Positions 8,912 through 16,579 of a stretch of 64,000 nt of DNA are shown here, in pieces; the stretch's first letter is position 1; each line of letters starts with the position of its first letter. Position numbers and translations under genes: made by a program. Under the pieces are notes generated by a model. That model ran no database searches. It was not told the origin of the DNA and was given only the letters and a program-made list of their open reading frames with translations. Origin of the DNA: Sphaerisporangium album (GTDB taxonomy: Bacteria; Actinomycetota; Actinomycetes; Streptosporangiales; Streptosporangiaceae); assembly GCF_003323745.1 (NCBI RefSeq), contig NZ_QOIL01000005.1:372001-436000 (forward strand), read 5' to 3'.

Positions 8912-11113
8912 GTGTTGGGGGATCGGTCGGGCGCCGGGGCGAAGATCGGGCGGCTTGTCGCCATCGGGGCGGCGGCGGGGGTGCTGGTCGCGGGGATCGC
9001 GTTGCCGGCGATCGGAGGTGCGGGGTTCGGGCTGATGTCGGCGGCCAACGAGGTCAACCTGAAACCGGAGGACCTCCACGAGCCGCCGCCCGCCGAGGTC
9101 TCGATCGTCCAGGACGCCAAGGGCAACGAGATCGCGCGGTTCTACGAGCAGTACCGCGAGGTCGTCGGCCTGGACGCCATCGCCCCGATCATGCGGACCG
9201 CGATCGTCTCGATCGAGGACTACCGCTTCTACCAGCACGGCGCGATCGACCTTGAGGGCACGATGCGCGCGCTGGCCACGAACCTGCGGTCCGGAGGGGT
9301 GAGCCAGGGCGGGTCGAGCATCACGCAGCAGTACGTCAAGCAGGTGCTGCTCAACGCGGCCGGCACCGAGAAGGAGAAGAACCAGGCGCTGGAGGCGAGC
9401 TACGCGCGCAAGCTCAAGGAGCTGCGCTACGCGATGGGCGTCGAGCAGAAGTACACCAAGGACGAGATCCTCGCCAAGTACCTCAACATCGCGTATTTCG
9501 GCGCGGGCGCCTACGGGGTCGAGGCGGCCGCCAAGCGGTTCTTCGGTGTCAGCGCGAAGGAACTCACCCTGCCGCAGGCGGCGACGCTGGCGGGCGCCGT
9601 CCAGGACCCCAACGCCACCGACCCCAATCTGGGCAAGAAGCAGCGTGAGCGGCTGCTGAACCGGCGCAACGTCGTCCTGAACCGGATGGCCGAGCTGGGC
9701 GAGATCACCACGGCCGAGGCGGCGCAGGCGAAGGGCACCAAACTCGGCTACAAGGGTACGAAGCTCCCCGGAGGCTGCGAGGCCAGCAAATATCCGTACT
9801 TCTGCATCTATGTGCGTAACGAAATCCTGAGCAACCCCGACTTCGGCGCGACCACGAAGGCGCGCGTGGACTTCCTCAACCGGGGCGGGCTGACGATCAA
9901 GACGACGATCGACCCGGCCATGCAGGCCGCCGCGGACAAGGCGATCAAGAAGTGGGTCAACCCGTCGGACAACCCCGTCGCGGCCGAGGCCCTGGTCCAG
10001 CCGGGCACCGGCGCGATCAAGGCCATGGCCGCCAGCAGGAAGTACGGCCGGAGCAAGGCCCGCAACGAGATGTCCTACAACCTCGTCGCGGACGCGGCGC
10101 ACGGCGGCGGCATCGGCTTCCAGGCGGGATCGACCTTCAAGACGTTCACCCTGCTCACGGCCCTGGAGAAGGGCTACAAGATCGACGACGGCATCAGCGC
10201 GGGGGCCGGCTTCCGCGCGTCGGGGTACTCGGCGTTCAAGGACTGCAAGGGCCAGAACATCGGCGACCCGACTCACACGGTCACGAACGACGAGGGCTCG
10301 CCCGGCTGGAAGACCCTGCAGACCGGCACCTGGCAGTCGGTGAACACGTTCTTCATGGAGCTGGAGCAGCGCGTCGGGCTCTGTGACACGGTCAAGACCG
10401 CACAGTCGCTGGGCATCCACCGCTCCGACGGCGGCAAGCTCCAGCAGTACGAGACGTTCACGCTCGGCATCAACGAGATGGACCCGGTCACCGTGGCCAC
10501 CGCGTACGCCGCGATCGGCGCCCGCGGCCGGTACTGCGCGCCCATGGCGATCAGCCAGATCACCGACCGGGACGGGAAGGTCAGCACGTACAGGCCCAAG
10601 TGCAAGCAGGCCCTCGACCCCGAGGTCGCCGACGCGGCGGCCGACGTGCTGTCGGGCGTGTTCACCAAGGGCACGATGCGGGCCGTGGGCGGAATCGGCC
10701 GCGACGCGGCGGGCAAGACCGGCACGACCGACGGGTACGCCAGCGCGTGGTTCGCCGGGTTCACCCCGGATCTCGCGGGCGCGGTGAGCATCGGCGACCC
10801 GCGTGGCTCGCAGCAGCACAAGCTGATCGGCGTCACGATCGGCGGCCGTTACTACGGCTCGGTGTTCGGCGCGAGCATCCCGGGTCCGATCTGGAAGGAC
10901 ACGATGCTGGCGGCACTGAAGAACGTCGAGCCGACGCCGTTCACCCCCATCAACGCGGACCGGTTCGGCGGCTGCGGCCAGAGCTGCCGTCCCGCGCCGC
11001 CCGCCGCCGACCCCACCACCGAGGGCAACGACCCCAACGTCTTCAACGTCCCCAACGGCCCTGACGGCGGCGCCGGCGCGGGCCTCCTGGGCACCCCGAA
11101 CACGAGAGGGTGA
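8912..11113 (+). CDS. Class A penicillin-binding protein (glycosyltransferase/transpeptidase)
   Basis: 733-aa bifunctional peptidoglycan synthase. An N-terminal anchor (about residues 13-45) is followed by a GT51 glycosyltransferase domain with the catalytic Glu in IEDYRFYQHG (Glu102), GGSSITQQYVKQ and the RKLKELRYAMGVEQKYTKDE block. The transpeptidase domain has the nucleophile motif STFK (Ser407, Lys410), an SVN motif near residue 475 and KTGTT near residue 600. The C-terminus is a short Pro/Gly/Asn-rich tail. Start GTG at 8912, preceded by AGGAAGAGGAAGAAG. It acts outside the membrane in cell-wall growth. A strong GC hairpin at 11173-11198 probably ends the transcript. Confidence 0.93.
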   Translation: MLGDRSGAGAKIGRLVAIGAAAGVLVAGIALPAIGGAGFGLMSAANEVNLKPEDLHEPPPAEVSIVQDAKGNEIARFYEQYREVVGLDAIAPIMRTAIVSIEDYRFYQHGAIDLEGTMRALATNLRSGGVSQGGSSITQQYVKQVLLNAAGTEKEKNQALEASYARKLKELRYAMGVEQKYTKDEILAKYLNIAYFGAGAYGVEAAAKRFFGVSAKELTLPQAATLAGAVQDPNATDPNLGKKQRERLLNRRNVVLNRMAELGEITTAEAAQAKGTKLGYKGTKLPGGCEASKYPYFCIYVRNEILSNPDFGATTKARVDFLNRGGLTIKTTIDPAMQAAADKAIKKWVNPSDNPVAAEALVQPGTGAIKAMAASRKYGRSKARNEMSYNLVADAAHGGGIGFQAGSTFKTFTLLTALEKGYKIDDGISAGAGFRASGYSAFKDCKGQNIGDPTHTVTNDEGSPGWKTLQTGTWQSVNTFFMELEQRVGLCDTVKTAQSLGIHRSDGGKLQQYETFTLGINEMDPVTVATAYAAIGARGRYCAPMAISQITDRDGKVSTYRPKCKQALDPEVADAAADVLSGVFTKGTMRAVGGIGRDAAGKTGTTDGYASAWFAGFTPDLAGAVSIGDPRGSQQHKLIGVTIGGRYYGSVFGASIPGPIWKDTMLAALKNVEPTPFTPINADRFGGCGQSCRPAPPAADPTTEGNDPNVFNVPNGPDGGAGAGLLGTPNTRG

Positions 11114-11172
11114 GGCAGGGCCGGCCGCGCGGTCGCGCCCTGCTCGGGGTCACCGCGAGTGCCGGGGTCGAC

Positions 11173-11198
11173 GCCGCCGCGCCGATCGGCGCGGCGGC
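11173..11198 (+). terminator. GC-rich hairpin after the penicillin-binding protein gene
   Basis: Perfect 11-bp stem GCCGCCGCGCC / GGCGCGGCGGC with a GATC loop, 60 nt after the stop at 11113. No T-tract follows, as is common for actinomycete terminator hairpins. Confidence 0.45.
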
Positions 11199-11865
11199 CC
11201 GGCGGCTGGAGGAACTCACCCGGCAGCCGGAGCCTGACCTGCGGATTCGAGCGGGTAGTAAGGCGTGGCCGTCAGGTAATCCAGGTGGGCTCGCCTGGAC
11301 GCGTACTCTCCTTTGTTTGGGTCGGTTGTGTGCCTCTGCGGGGGTCGGCGGCCGCGGGTGTGGCCGCCAGGCGTCGTGCGCGCGTGGGCGGCCTTGCGGA
11401 AGGGAGGTCGGTGCGTGCGGACGTGTCGCAGTCTCGCGACCGGTCCCGGCGCCCTCGTTCCCGCACAGAGTGTTCTCGTCCACACGCGGAGCACGGAGAA
11501 CTTGGTACGGATCGACTCGCGCGGTGCGATTAGATGGTTGAGCAGGAGTTATGCCTCTGTCGCATGCCGCGTTCATGGCGTTCTTGTGTCTGGTGCGAGC
11601 TTTGTCCCTAATGCGAACTTTGTCGCGGAGGTCGATGGTGGCTCGCGTACGGACGCAGGCCTCGCGTGCTGCGTGAACTGGGCGGTCGCGTTCCCGAAAC
11701 CGGAGGAAGACCGACTTGGTCTGCTACGGCGATGCCTGCAGCATGGGCGTGGCTTTCCTGGAACAATTGGTGAGACGGCTAAAGTGAATACTTCACCATG
11801 GATAACAGGATCGATAGTAAGACGAGAGCGCGCCAGCCGGGGGGATCGGCGCGAGCGGAGGCGTG
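11199..11865. other. Long untranslated region before the Tcp-like operon
   Basis: About 670 nt without a convincing gene; open frames here show no family resemblance and poor codon bias. Positions 11540-11840 are less GC-rich than the flanks. A direct repeat TGCGAGCTTTGTC / TGCGAACTTTGTC sits at 11594-11606 and 11612-11624. GTGAATACTTCAC at 11784-11796 is a short inverted repeat close to the first gene of the operon. It probably holds the promoter and a long leader; I cannot assign a riboswitch class. Confidence 0.35.
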
Positions 11866-12891
11866 ATGGCTCGCAGGTCAAACGTCCAGAACGGTCCGCG
11901 GACCGCTGGCGAAAGCGAGCATTCGACGTACCCTCCCTCGCCCTACGACCCGGACCCTGAGCGCGTGCCGGCACGTGGCAGGAGCGCGGTTCGCCGCGGT
12001 GGCTGGTCCGGCGGGGGCGGGCGGTGGCTCGTCTGGACGGGCAGGATCGTCCTGTGGGCCCTGATCGTCGTGATCGTGGTCAACGGCGTGCGCGCGCCCA
12101 TCGACCGGCTGACCCAGTCGGACACGCCCGCCGGCACGGCGGCGACCCCGACGGGCTCCGGCTTCCCGGAGAAGGAGGCGGAGGCGTTCGTCAGCCAGTT
12201 CGCGAACGCCTATCTCAACTTCGACGGGGCGAAGCCGGACGACCGCGCTGAGCGGTTGAAGCCGTTTCTTCCCGATGGGGCGGCCGATCGCCAATTGGGG
12301 TGGAATGGTTTTGGCAGAATGTCCGCCGGCACTTTTCAGCTGGCGGACATAGAGGTCCAGGACGCACAAAATGCGGTCGTGACGGTTTACGCCCAATCGG
12401 GACCGCAGCGCTGGAAGCTTTCCGTCCCGGTTTACACCTCGGGCGGCAGTTTCGTGGTCTCCGGTGAGCCCGCCCTGCTGCCGGCCGGCGGTCCCGCCGG
12501 GCTTCCCCAGGTGGCCGAGCCCGAACACGACGAAACCGCCGAAGCCGAGCTGCGCCCGCAACTCGAGGGCTTCTTCAAGGCGTACGCCCTCGGGGATGCC
12601 ACCCAATTGCAGCGATATGTCGTTCAGGGTGTGACGCTGGAAGGCTTCGGCAACAAGCTCACCCTGGTCGAGCTGAAGAGCGTCACCGCTCCGCCGGGGG
12701 GCACCAGCCGCGAGATCACCGCCGTCGTCACGTGGGGCATGCCGACGACGGCCACCGCCTCGCCGGCCGCGACCGCCGATCCCAGCGGGCAGTCCGCCGG
12801 CCTGGAGCAGGCGTACCGGCTCACCGTCGAGAAGCAAGGCGACAACTGGTACATCAAGGACATCCGCGGCGCCACCCGGTCTACAGGATGA
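11866..12891 (+). CDS. TcpC/ConB-like (VirB8-type) conjugation channel protein
   Basis: 341 aa. A Pro/Arg-rich cytoplasmic N-terminus (1-50), one transmembrane helix (about 54-73, WLVWTGRIVLWALIVVIVVN), then two extracytoplasmic NTF2-like domains (about 95-205 and 225-341). The first has EAEAFVSQFANAYLNFDG and RAERLKPFLPDG, features of the TcpC family (PF12642), whose members in pCW3 and ICEBs1 are VirB8-like parts of the mating channel. The C-terminus ends in WYIKDIRGA, typical of the NTF2 fold. The ATG at 11866 follows GGAG; a GTG lies directly before it. First gene of an operon encoding the rest of a Tcp-like complex; a membrane scaffold role is inferred. Confidence 0.75.
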   Translation: MARRSNVQNGPRTAGESEHSTYPPSPYDPDPERVPARGRSAVRRGGWSGGGGRWLVWTGRIVLWALIVVIVVNGVRAPIDRLTQSDTPAGTAATPTGSGFPEKEAEAFVSQFANAYLNFDGAKPDDRAERLKPFLPDGAADRQLGWNGFGRMSAGTFQLADIEVQDAQNAVVTVYAQSGPQRWKLSVPVYTSGGSFVVSGEPALLPAGGPAGLPQVAEPEHDETAEAELRPQLEGFFKAYALGDATQLQRYVVQGVTLEGFGNKLTLVELKSVTAPPGGTSREITAVVTWGMPTTATASPAATADPSGQSAGLEQAYRLTVEKQGDNWYIKDIRGATRSTG

Positions 12892-12905
12892 GGCCGGGAG
12901 CCGCC

Positions 12906-12998
12906 ATGACGAGCGAGGGAGCAGAAAAGGTAACGCGACGACGCGGGACCGCCTCGCGGACCGCCCGGCGCGACCACAAGCAGGAGGACGGAAGTTGA
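12906..12998 (+). CDS. Possible 30-aa basic peptide coupled to the next gene
   Basis: An ATG at 12906 opens a 30-codon frame (MTSEGAEKVTRRRGTASRTA, then a basic tail) whose TGA (12996-12998) overlaps the TTG start of the next gene as TTGA. The overlap suggests translational coupling like that seen throughout this operon. The peptide has no recognisable domain, so it may be just a leader that helps translation of the membrane protein. Confidence 0.4.
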   Translation: MTSEGAEKVTRRRGTASRTARRDHKQEDGS

Positions 12999-13294
12999 TT
13001 CTTAAAGTCATCATTGAGAACGCGCTTGAGGCCATCGCGCCGACGGCGCCGTCAGCGCCACCGCCGACCGGCGGGGTCAACACCGCGGGCCTCGCGGACT
13101 TCCTGCGAAAGTTCTTCGCCCCGCTGTTCCTCGTCGTGGTGTCCGTCGTGGCGATTTTCTTCCTCTTCACGCGGGAGATCACCAGATTCGTCCAGTTCAT
13201 CATTCTGGCGGTGGCGATCGGAGTGATCTTCTACGTGCCCAACGTCATCGAGGTGACGGCCAAGGCCATCGCGGGGGCGCTCGGCATCAAGTAA
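12995..13294 (+). CDS. Small two-helix membrane protein of the Tcp-like complex
   Basis: 99 aa from the TTG at 12995, with AGGAGG about 7 nt upstream. An N-terminal amphipathic stretch (MILKVIIENALEAIAPTAPS) is followed by two hydrophobic helices at about 45-66 (FLVVVSVVAIFFLFT) and 70-90 (FVQFIILAVAIGVIFYVPNV). Size, topology and position between the VirB8-like and VirB3-like genes match the small TcpD/ConC or pilin-like VirB2 subunits of conjugation operons, but sequence alone does not decide between these. Membrane location is clear; the exact role is inferred. Confidence 0.6.
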   Translation: MILKVIIENALEAIAPTAPSAPPPTGGVNTAGLADFLRKFFAPLFLVVVSVVAIFFLFTREITRFVQFIILAVAIGVIFYVPNVIEVTAKAIAGALGIK

Positions 13295-13332
13295 GCGTGG
13301 TCGTGTGGCTGTGACTGGGAGAGGAGGATCGG

Positions 13333-16300
13333 GTGGACCTGCCTACCTATACCAATATCTGGCGAATTGAGAAGCGGCTCTACAAGCTGTACGACCTCCG
13401 GCTGCCGATGCCGCTTCCGATCGTCTGGATCGGTGTTTTCCTGGGAGTGCTGGTCCCGTGGTCGGTCCTCCTGGCGCTCGTCGGGGTTCCCTTCGAGGCG
13501 CCATGGCACGTCGTGTACCTCGTGCCACCGGGAATCGTGACCTGGCTGTCGACACGGCCGGTCATCGAGAGCAAGCGGCTCAACGAGCTGCTCCAGTCGC
13601 AGTTGCGCTACCTCGGCGAGCCGAAGACCTGGTGCCGCCTGGCGCCGGCCGAGGAGCCCGACGAGATCACCTTCACCGCCAAGGTGTGGCGGACGGCGCC
13701 GGGGGCCGCGCGGGCCGTCGCCGCCGCGAGCGTGAAGTCCGCGTCCACGGCGGGGGCCAGGTCTGGGTCCAAGTCGCGGCGTGGCACCCGGGCGAAGCCC
13801 AAGCACACGGCTCCTCGTCGCCGTCCCCTGGAGGCGTTCGGCTCGGCGCGGCAGCTCCCGTCCGTCAAGCGGGGGGACGCGCTCGTGCCCGGCGAGGCGC
13901 GTCCGGTTCCCGGCGAGGTGCGCCCGGCGGTGGCCGCGGCGGCCGCCGCGGTCACCACCCTGCCTGTGGCCGAGGCGCCGGCGCTCATGCCGGGCGTCCG
14001 TGGGCGGGCGTCCGAGAGCACGCGCGTGACCTGGAGCGGCACGGCCGTCCAACCCGACGCCGCGATCCCCGCCCTTCCGCCGAGCCCCGGCCGCGGGAGG
14101 CCGGCACCCGAGGTGCCCAAGCCCGCCACGCGCCTTTCCGGTGCGGCGCCCGAGGTGCTCCAGCCGGTCACCGGTCTTTCCGGTGCGGCGCCCGAGGTCG
14201 TGAAGCCGGCCACCGGCCTGTCCAGGTCGGTGACCGACGTGCCCAAGCCGGTCACCGAGCCGGTCCGCCGGACCGAGCCTGAGACGCCCTCGGCTCCGGC
14301 CGCATCGTCGCGGACGGTCGTTCCTCCGGCGCGCCCGGGACTTCCCCCGGCGCCGATCACCCTTCCCCCGCTGCCCGCGGGTGGTTCTCCTGTTTCCCCT
14401 GCTTCTCCCGCATCGTCTGGTGTGTCCGCTGGGGTTGGGGCGGAGGCGGGCTCCGGTACGGACGCCGCCTCGTCGGCCCCCGCGCCGATCGGTACCGAGG
14501 CCCTTCGCCGCCTGCGCAGGCTCGCGGCGTCCGCCGAGAACAGGGAGGGCGCCGCCGGCCGCAGGTCCGCGGGCGCGGGTGCCGGCGCGTCCGAGCGCAT
14601 GGCCTCACACGAGTGGCCGACCCTGGGCACCGACCGCCCGGCCTCCCCTGAAGCCGGTGAGCCGGTCTCCGACCGGCGAGCGAGTAATCAGCCAGTTGCC
14701 GGGGTTCAAGCGACCCGCCAGCCGGATATCGAGGTTCGGTCCGGCGATGAGTCGGGTGGCGAGGTCCGGTCGGAGGTGCGGCCGGATGTCGAGGTTGGGG
14801 TGACTGAGCGGCCGGATGTCGAGGTTGGGGTGACTGAGCGGCCGGATGTCCGGGTTGGGCCGGGCGATGAGTCCGGTGCCCAGGTCCGGTCGGACGTGCG
14901 GCCGGATGTCGAGGTTCGCGCGACGCGTTCGCCGGATGTCGAGGTTCGGGCGAACGTCCAACCCGATGTCGAGGGCAGGTCGGAGGTGCGGCCGGATGTC
15001 GAGGTTCGGGTGAAGTCCTCGGACGTGGACGTTCGCGTCGAGAGCGTCGGCGAACAGGGGCCCGCAGAGACTCTGGGCCGTCCCGGAACTCTCAGGCCTC
15101 CTGTGAGTCTTGGCCGTCCGGAGACCCTGGGGCGTCGCGAGACCTTGGGAGACGTTCCCGACGAGGCCACGCCCCGGCGTCGTACCGGTGGCCTCGCGGG
15201 CGACGGTCGTGAGCAGCACCGCAAGGGTCAGCCGCCGCGCGCCGCGACTCCGAACGAGGGAAGTCAGGGGCTCGCCGCCTCTCGACCCGCCCCTCCTGAG
15301 GTCGCACCGCCGGCGCACAGCGCACCCGCCCGCCGGCGTCCCGAGATCGCGCCGGCGGCGCGGAGCGTGCCCGTACCCGAGGCGAGGCCGGCCGAGCCCG
15401 ACAAGCGTCACCCGAGTACCTCCCAGCCCAGTACGCCTGAGCCCGGTACGCCTGAGCCCAGTGCGCCAGAGTCCAGGATCGCCGGGCCTCGGGTGCCTGT
15501 GCGTGGTGGTGGGCGGGAGCATGTGGCGCCGCCGTTGTCCATTCGGGCCGTGCCGGGGACGGGGGATCCGGCGGTGCCGTCGGTGCCTGTTTCTGGGCCT
15601 CGGACCGGGGACGAGCCGCGGGTGCGGCGGGTCGAGTCCGTTGTGGGGCGTGACCAGTCCGGTGGCTGGCGGCGGCTGGCGCAGGTGGTGGTCGGTGGCG
15701 GGGCGCCGAGCCGTAACGACGGCATCGAGGCCGACGAGGCGCGGGCGCGCACGGTGCTCAACGGCAGCCGCCGCGTCGTCGTGCTCGGGTGCACCGGCGG
15801 CGCGGGCCAGACCACGACCACGCTGATGCTGGGCCACACCCTGGCCCGCTACCGCGAGGACCGCGTCCTGGCGGTGGACGCCAACACCGGCGACAACACC
15901 CTGACCGGCCGCATCCACACCGACTCGCCGGAGACGCTGACCTCGCTGATGGCGGGCCTGGACGGCGTGAGCGGCTACCTGAGCATGCGGGCGTACACGA
16001 CCCGCTGCGAGTCCGGCCTCGAGGTCGTCGGCTCCGACGCGGACGTGGGCGCGGCGCGCAGGCTGGCCGACCGCAGGCTGTTCTCGGACGAGCGGCTGGC
16101 CCAGGCCGTGCGGGTGCTGGACCGGCACTACCGCCTGATCCTGGTGGACCCCGCGGCGGCGGTGGCGGCGCGCATGCTGGCGTACGCCGACCAGCTCATC
16201 CTGGTGGCCCCGGCCAGCGAGGACGCCCCGGACGCGGTGGCGATGACCTTCGACTGGCTGGACGGGCAGACCTCCGCCGACCTGCGGCGGCGGTCCGTCA

Positions 16301-16548
16301 TGGTGATCAACGGGGTCAGCCGCCGCAGCATGGCGGGCGTGGAGCAGGCGGAGGCGGTCGCCCGCGGCCGTTGCCGCGCGATCGTCCGCATCCCGTGGGA
16401 GGACGAGCTGGCCCCCGGGCGTCCCGGGCCGGCGCAGCCGTCCCAGTTGCGGGCGGGTGGGCGCAGGGCGTACGTCGCCCTCGCGGGTGTCGTGGCAAGC
16501 GGGCTGGCGGCGGCGAGCCGCCCGAGCGAGGAGGAAGTGGCGCAGTGA
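13333..16548 (+). CDS. TcpE/ConD-like membrane domain fused to a MinD/ParA-like domain
   Basis: 1071 aa, from a GTG preceded by GAGGAGG. Residues about 1-100 match the TcpE family (PF12648; VirB3-like): YTNIWRIEKRLYKLYDLRLP followed by two membrane helices (about 30-72). Residues 110-790 are Pro/Ala-rich and low in complexity, with tandem RPDVEV repeats at about 458-560. The C-terminal 280 residues are a MinD/ParA-like P-loop fold: RRVVVLGCTGGAGQTTTTLM, LAVDANTGDN, LILVDPAAAV and DQLILVAPA. The P-loop lysine expected after GAG is Gln826, and the deviant signature lysine is Cys820, so ATP hydrolysis may be lost or altered. Such a fusion could let a partition-type domain position the channel. 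Function of the fusion is inference. Confidence 0.7.
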   Translation: MDLPTYTNIWRIEKRLYKLYDLRLPMPLPIVWIGVFLGVLVPWSVLLALVGVPFEAPWHVVYLVPPGIVTWLSTRPVIESKRLNELLQSQLRYLGEPKTWCRLAPAEEPDEITFTAKVWRTAPGAARAVAAASVKSASTAGARSGSKSRRGTRAKPKHTAPRRRPLEAFGSARQLPSVKRGDALVPGEARPVPGEVRPAVAAAAAAVTTLPVAEAPALMPGVRGRASESTRVTWSGTAVQPDAAIPALPPSPGRGRPAPEVPKPATRLSGAAPEVLQPVTGLSGAAPEVVKPATGLSRSVTDVPKPVTEPVRRTEPETPSAPAASSRTVVPPARPGLPPAPITLPPLPAGGSPVSPASPASSGVSAGVGAEAGSGTDAASSAPAPIGTEALRRLRRLAASAENREGAAGRRSAGAGAGASERMASHEWPTLGTDRPASPEAGEPVSDRRASNQPVAGVQATRQPDIEVRSGDESGGEVRSEVRPDVEVGVTERPDVEVGVTERPDVRVGPGDESGAQVRSDVRPDVEVRATRSPDVEVRANVQPDVEGRSEVRPDVEVRVKSSDVDVRVESVGEQGPAETLGRPGTLRPPVSLGRPETLGRRETLGDVPDEATPRRRTGGLAGDGREQHRKGQPPRAATPNEGSQGLAASRPAPPEVAPPAHSAPARRRPEIAPAARSVPVPEARPAEPDKRHPSTSQPSTPEPGTPEPSAPESRIAGPRVPVRGGGREHVAPPLSIRAVPGTGDPAVPSVPVSGPRTGDEPRVRRVESVVGRDQSGGWRRLAQVVVGGGAPSRNDGIEADEARARTVLNGSRRVVVLGCTGGAGQTTTTLMLGHTLARYREDRVLAVDANTGDNTLTGRIHTDSPETLTSLMAGLDGVSGYLSMRAYTTRCESGLEVVGSDADVGAARRLADRRLFSDERLAQAVRVLDRHYRLILVDPAAAVAARMLAYADQLILVAPASEDAPDAVAMTFDWLDGQTSADLRRRSVMVINGVSRRSMAGVEQAEAVARGRCRAIVRIPWEDELAPGRPGPAQPSQLRAGGRRAYVALAGVVASGLAAASRPSEEEVAQ
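14706..15010 (+). repeat. Tandem RPDVEV-coding repeats inside the TcpE-ParA linker
   Basis: Repeats of roughly 36-39 nt built on CGGCCGGATGTCGAGGTT encode variations of RPDVEVR/ERPDVEVGV. At least eight units occur, two adjacent ones (14794-14858) being nearly identical. They stay in frame and lie in the disordered linker, so their number could vary between strains. Confidence 0.8.
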
Positions 16549-16579
16549 TCGTGCAGCGAACCGGGGAACGGGCGGCCTG

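Noticed and set aside
11043-11576. Minus-strand open frame across the gap after the PBP gene
   Set aside because: Partly antisense to the PBP tail; Arg/Pro-rich, with no motif or ribosome-binding site.
14706-15010. Possible CRISPR array
   Set aside because: Repeats are imperfect, unspaced and in frame within a protein linker; no cas genes are present.
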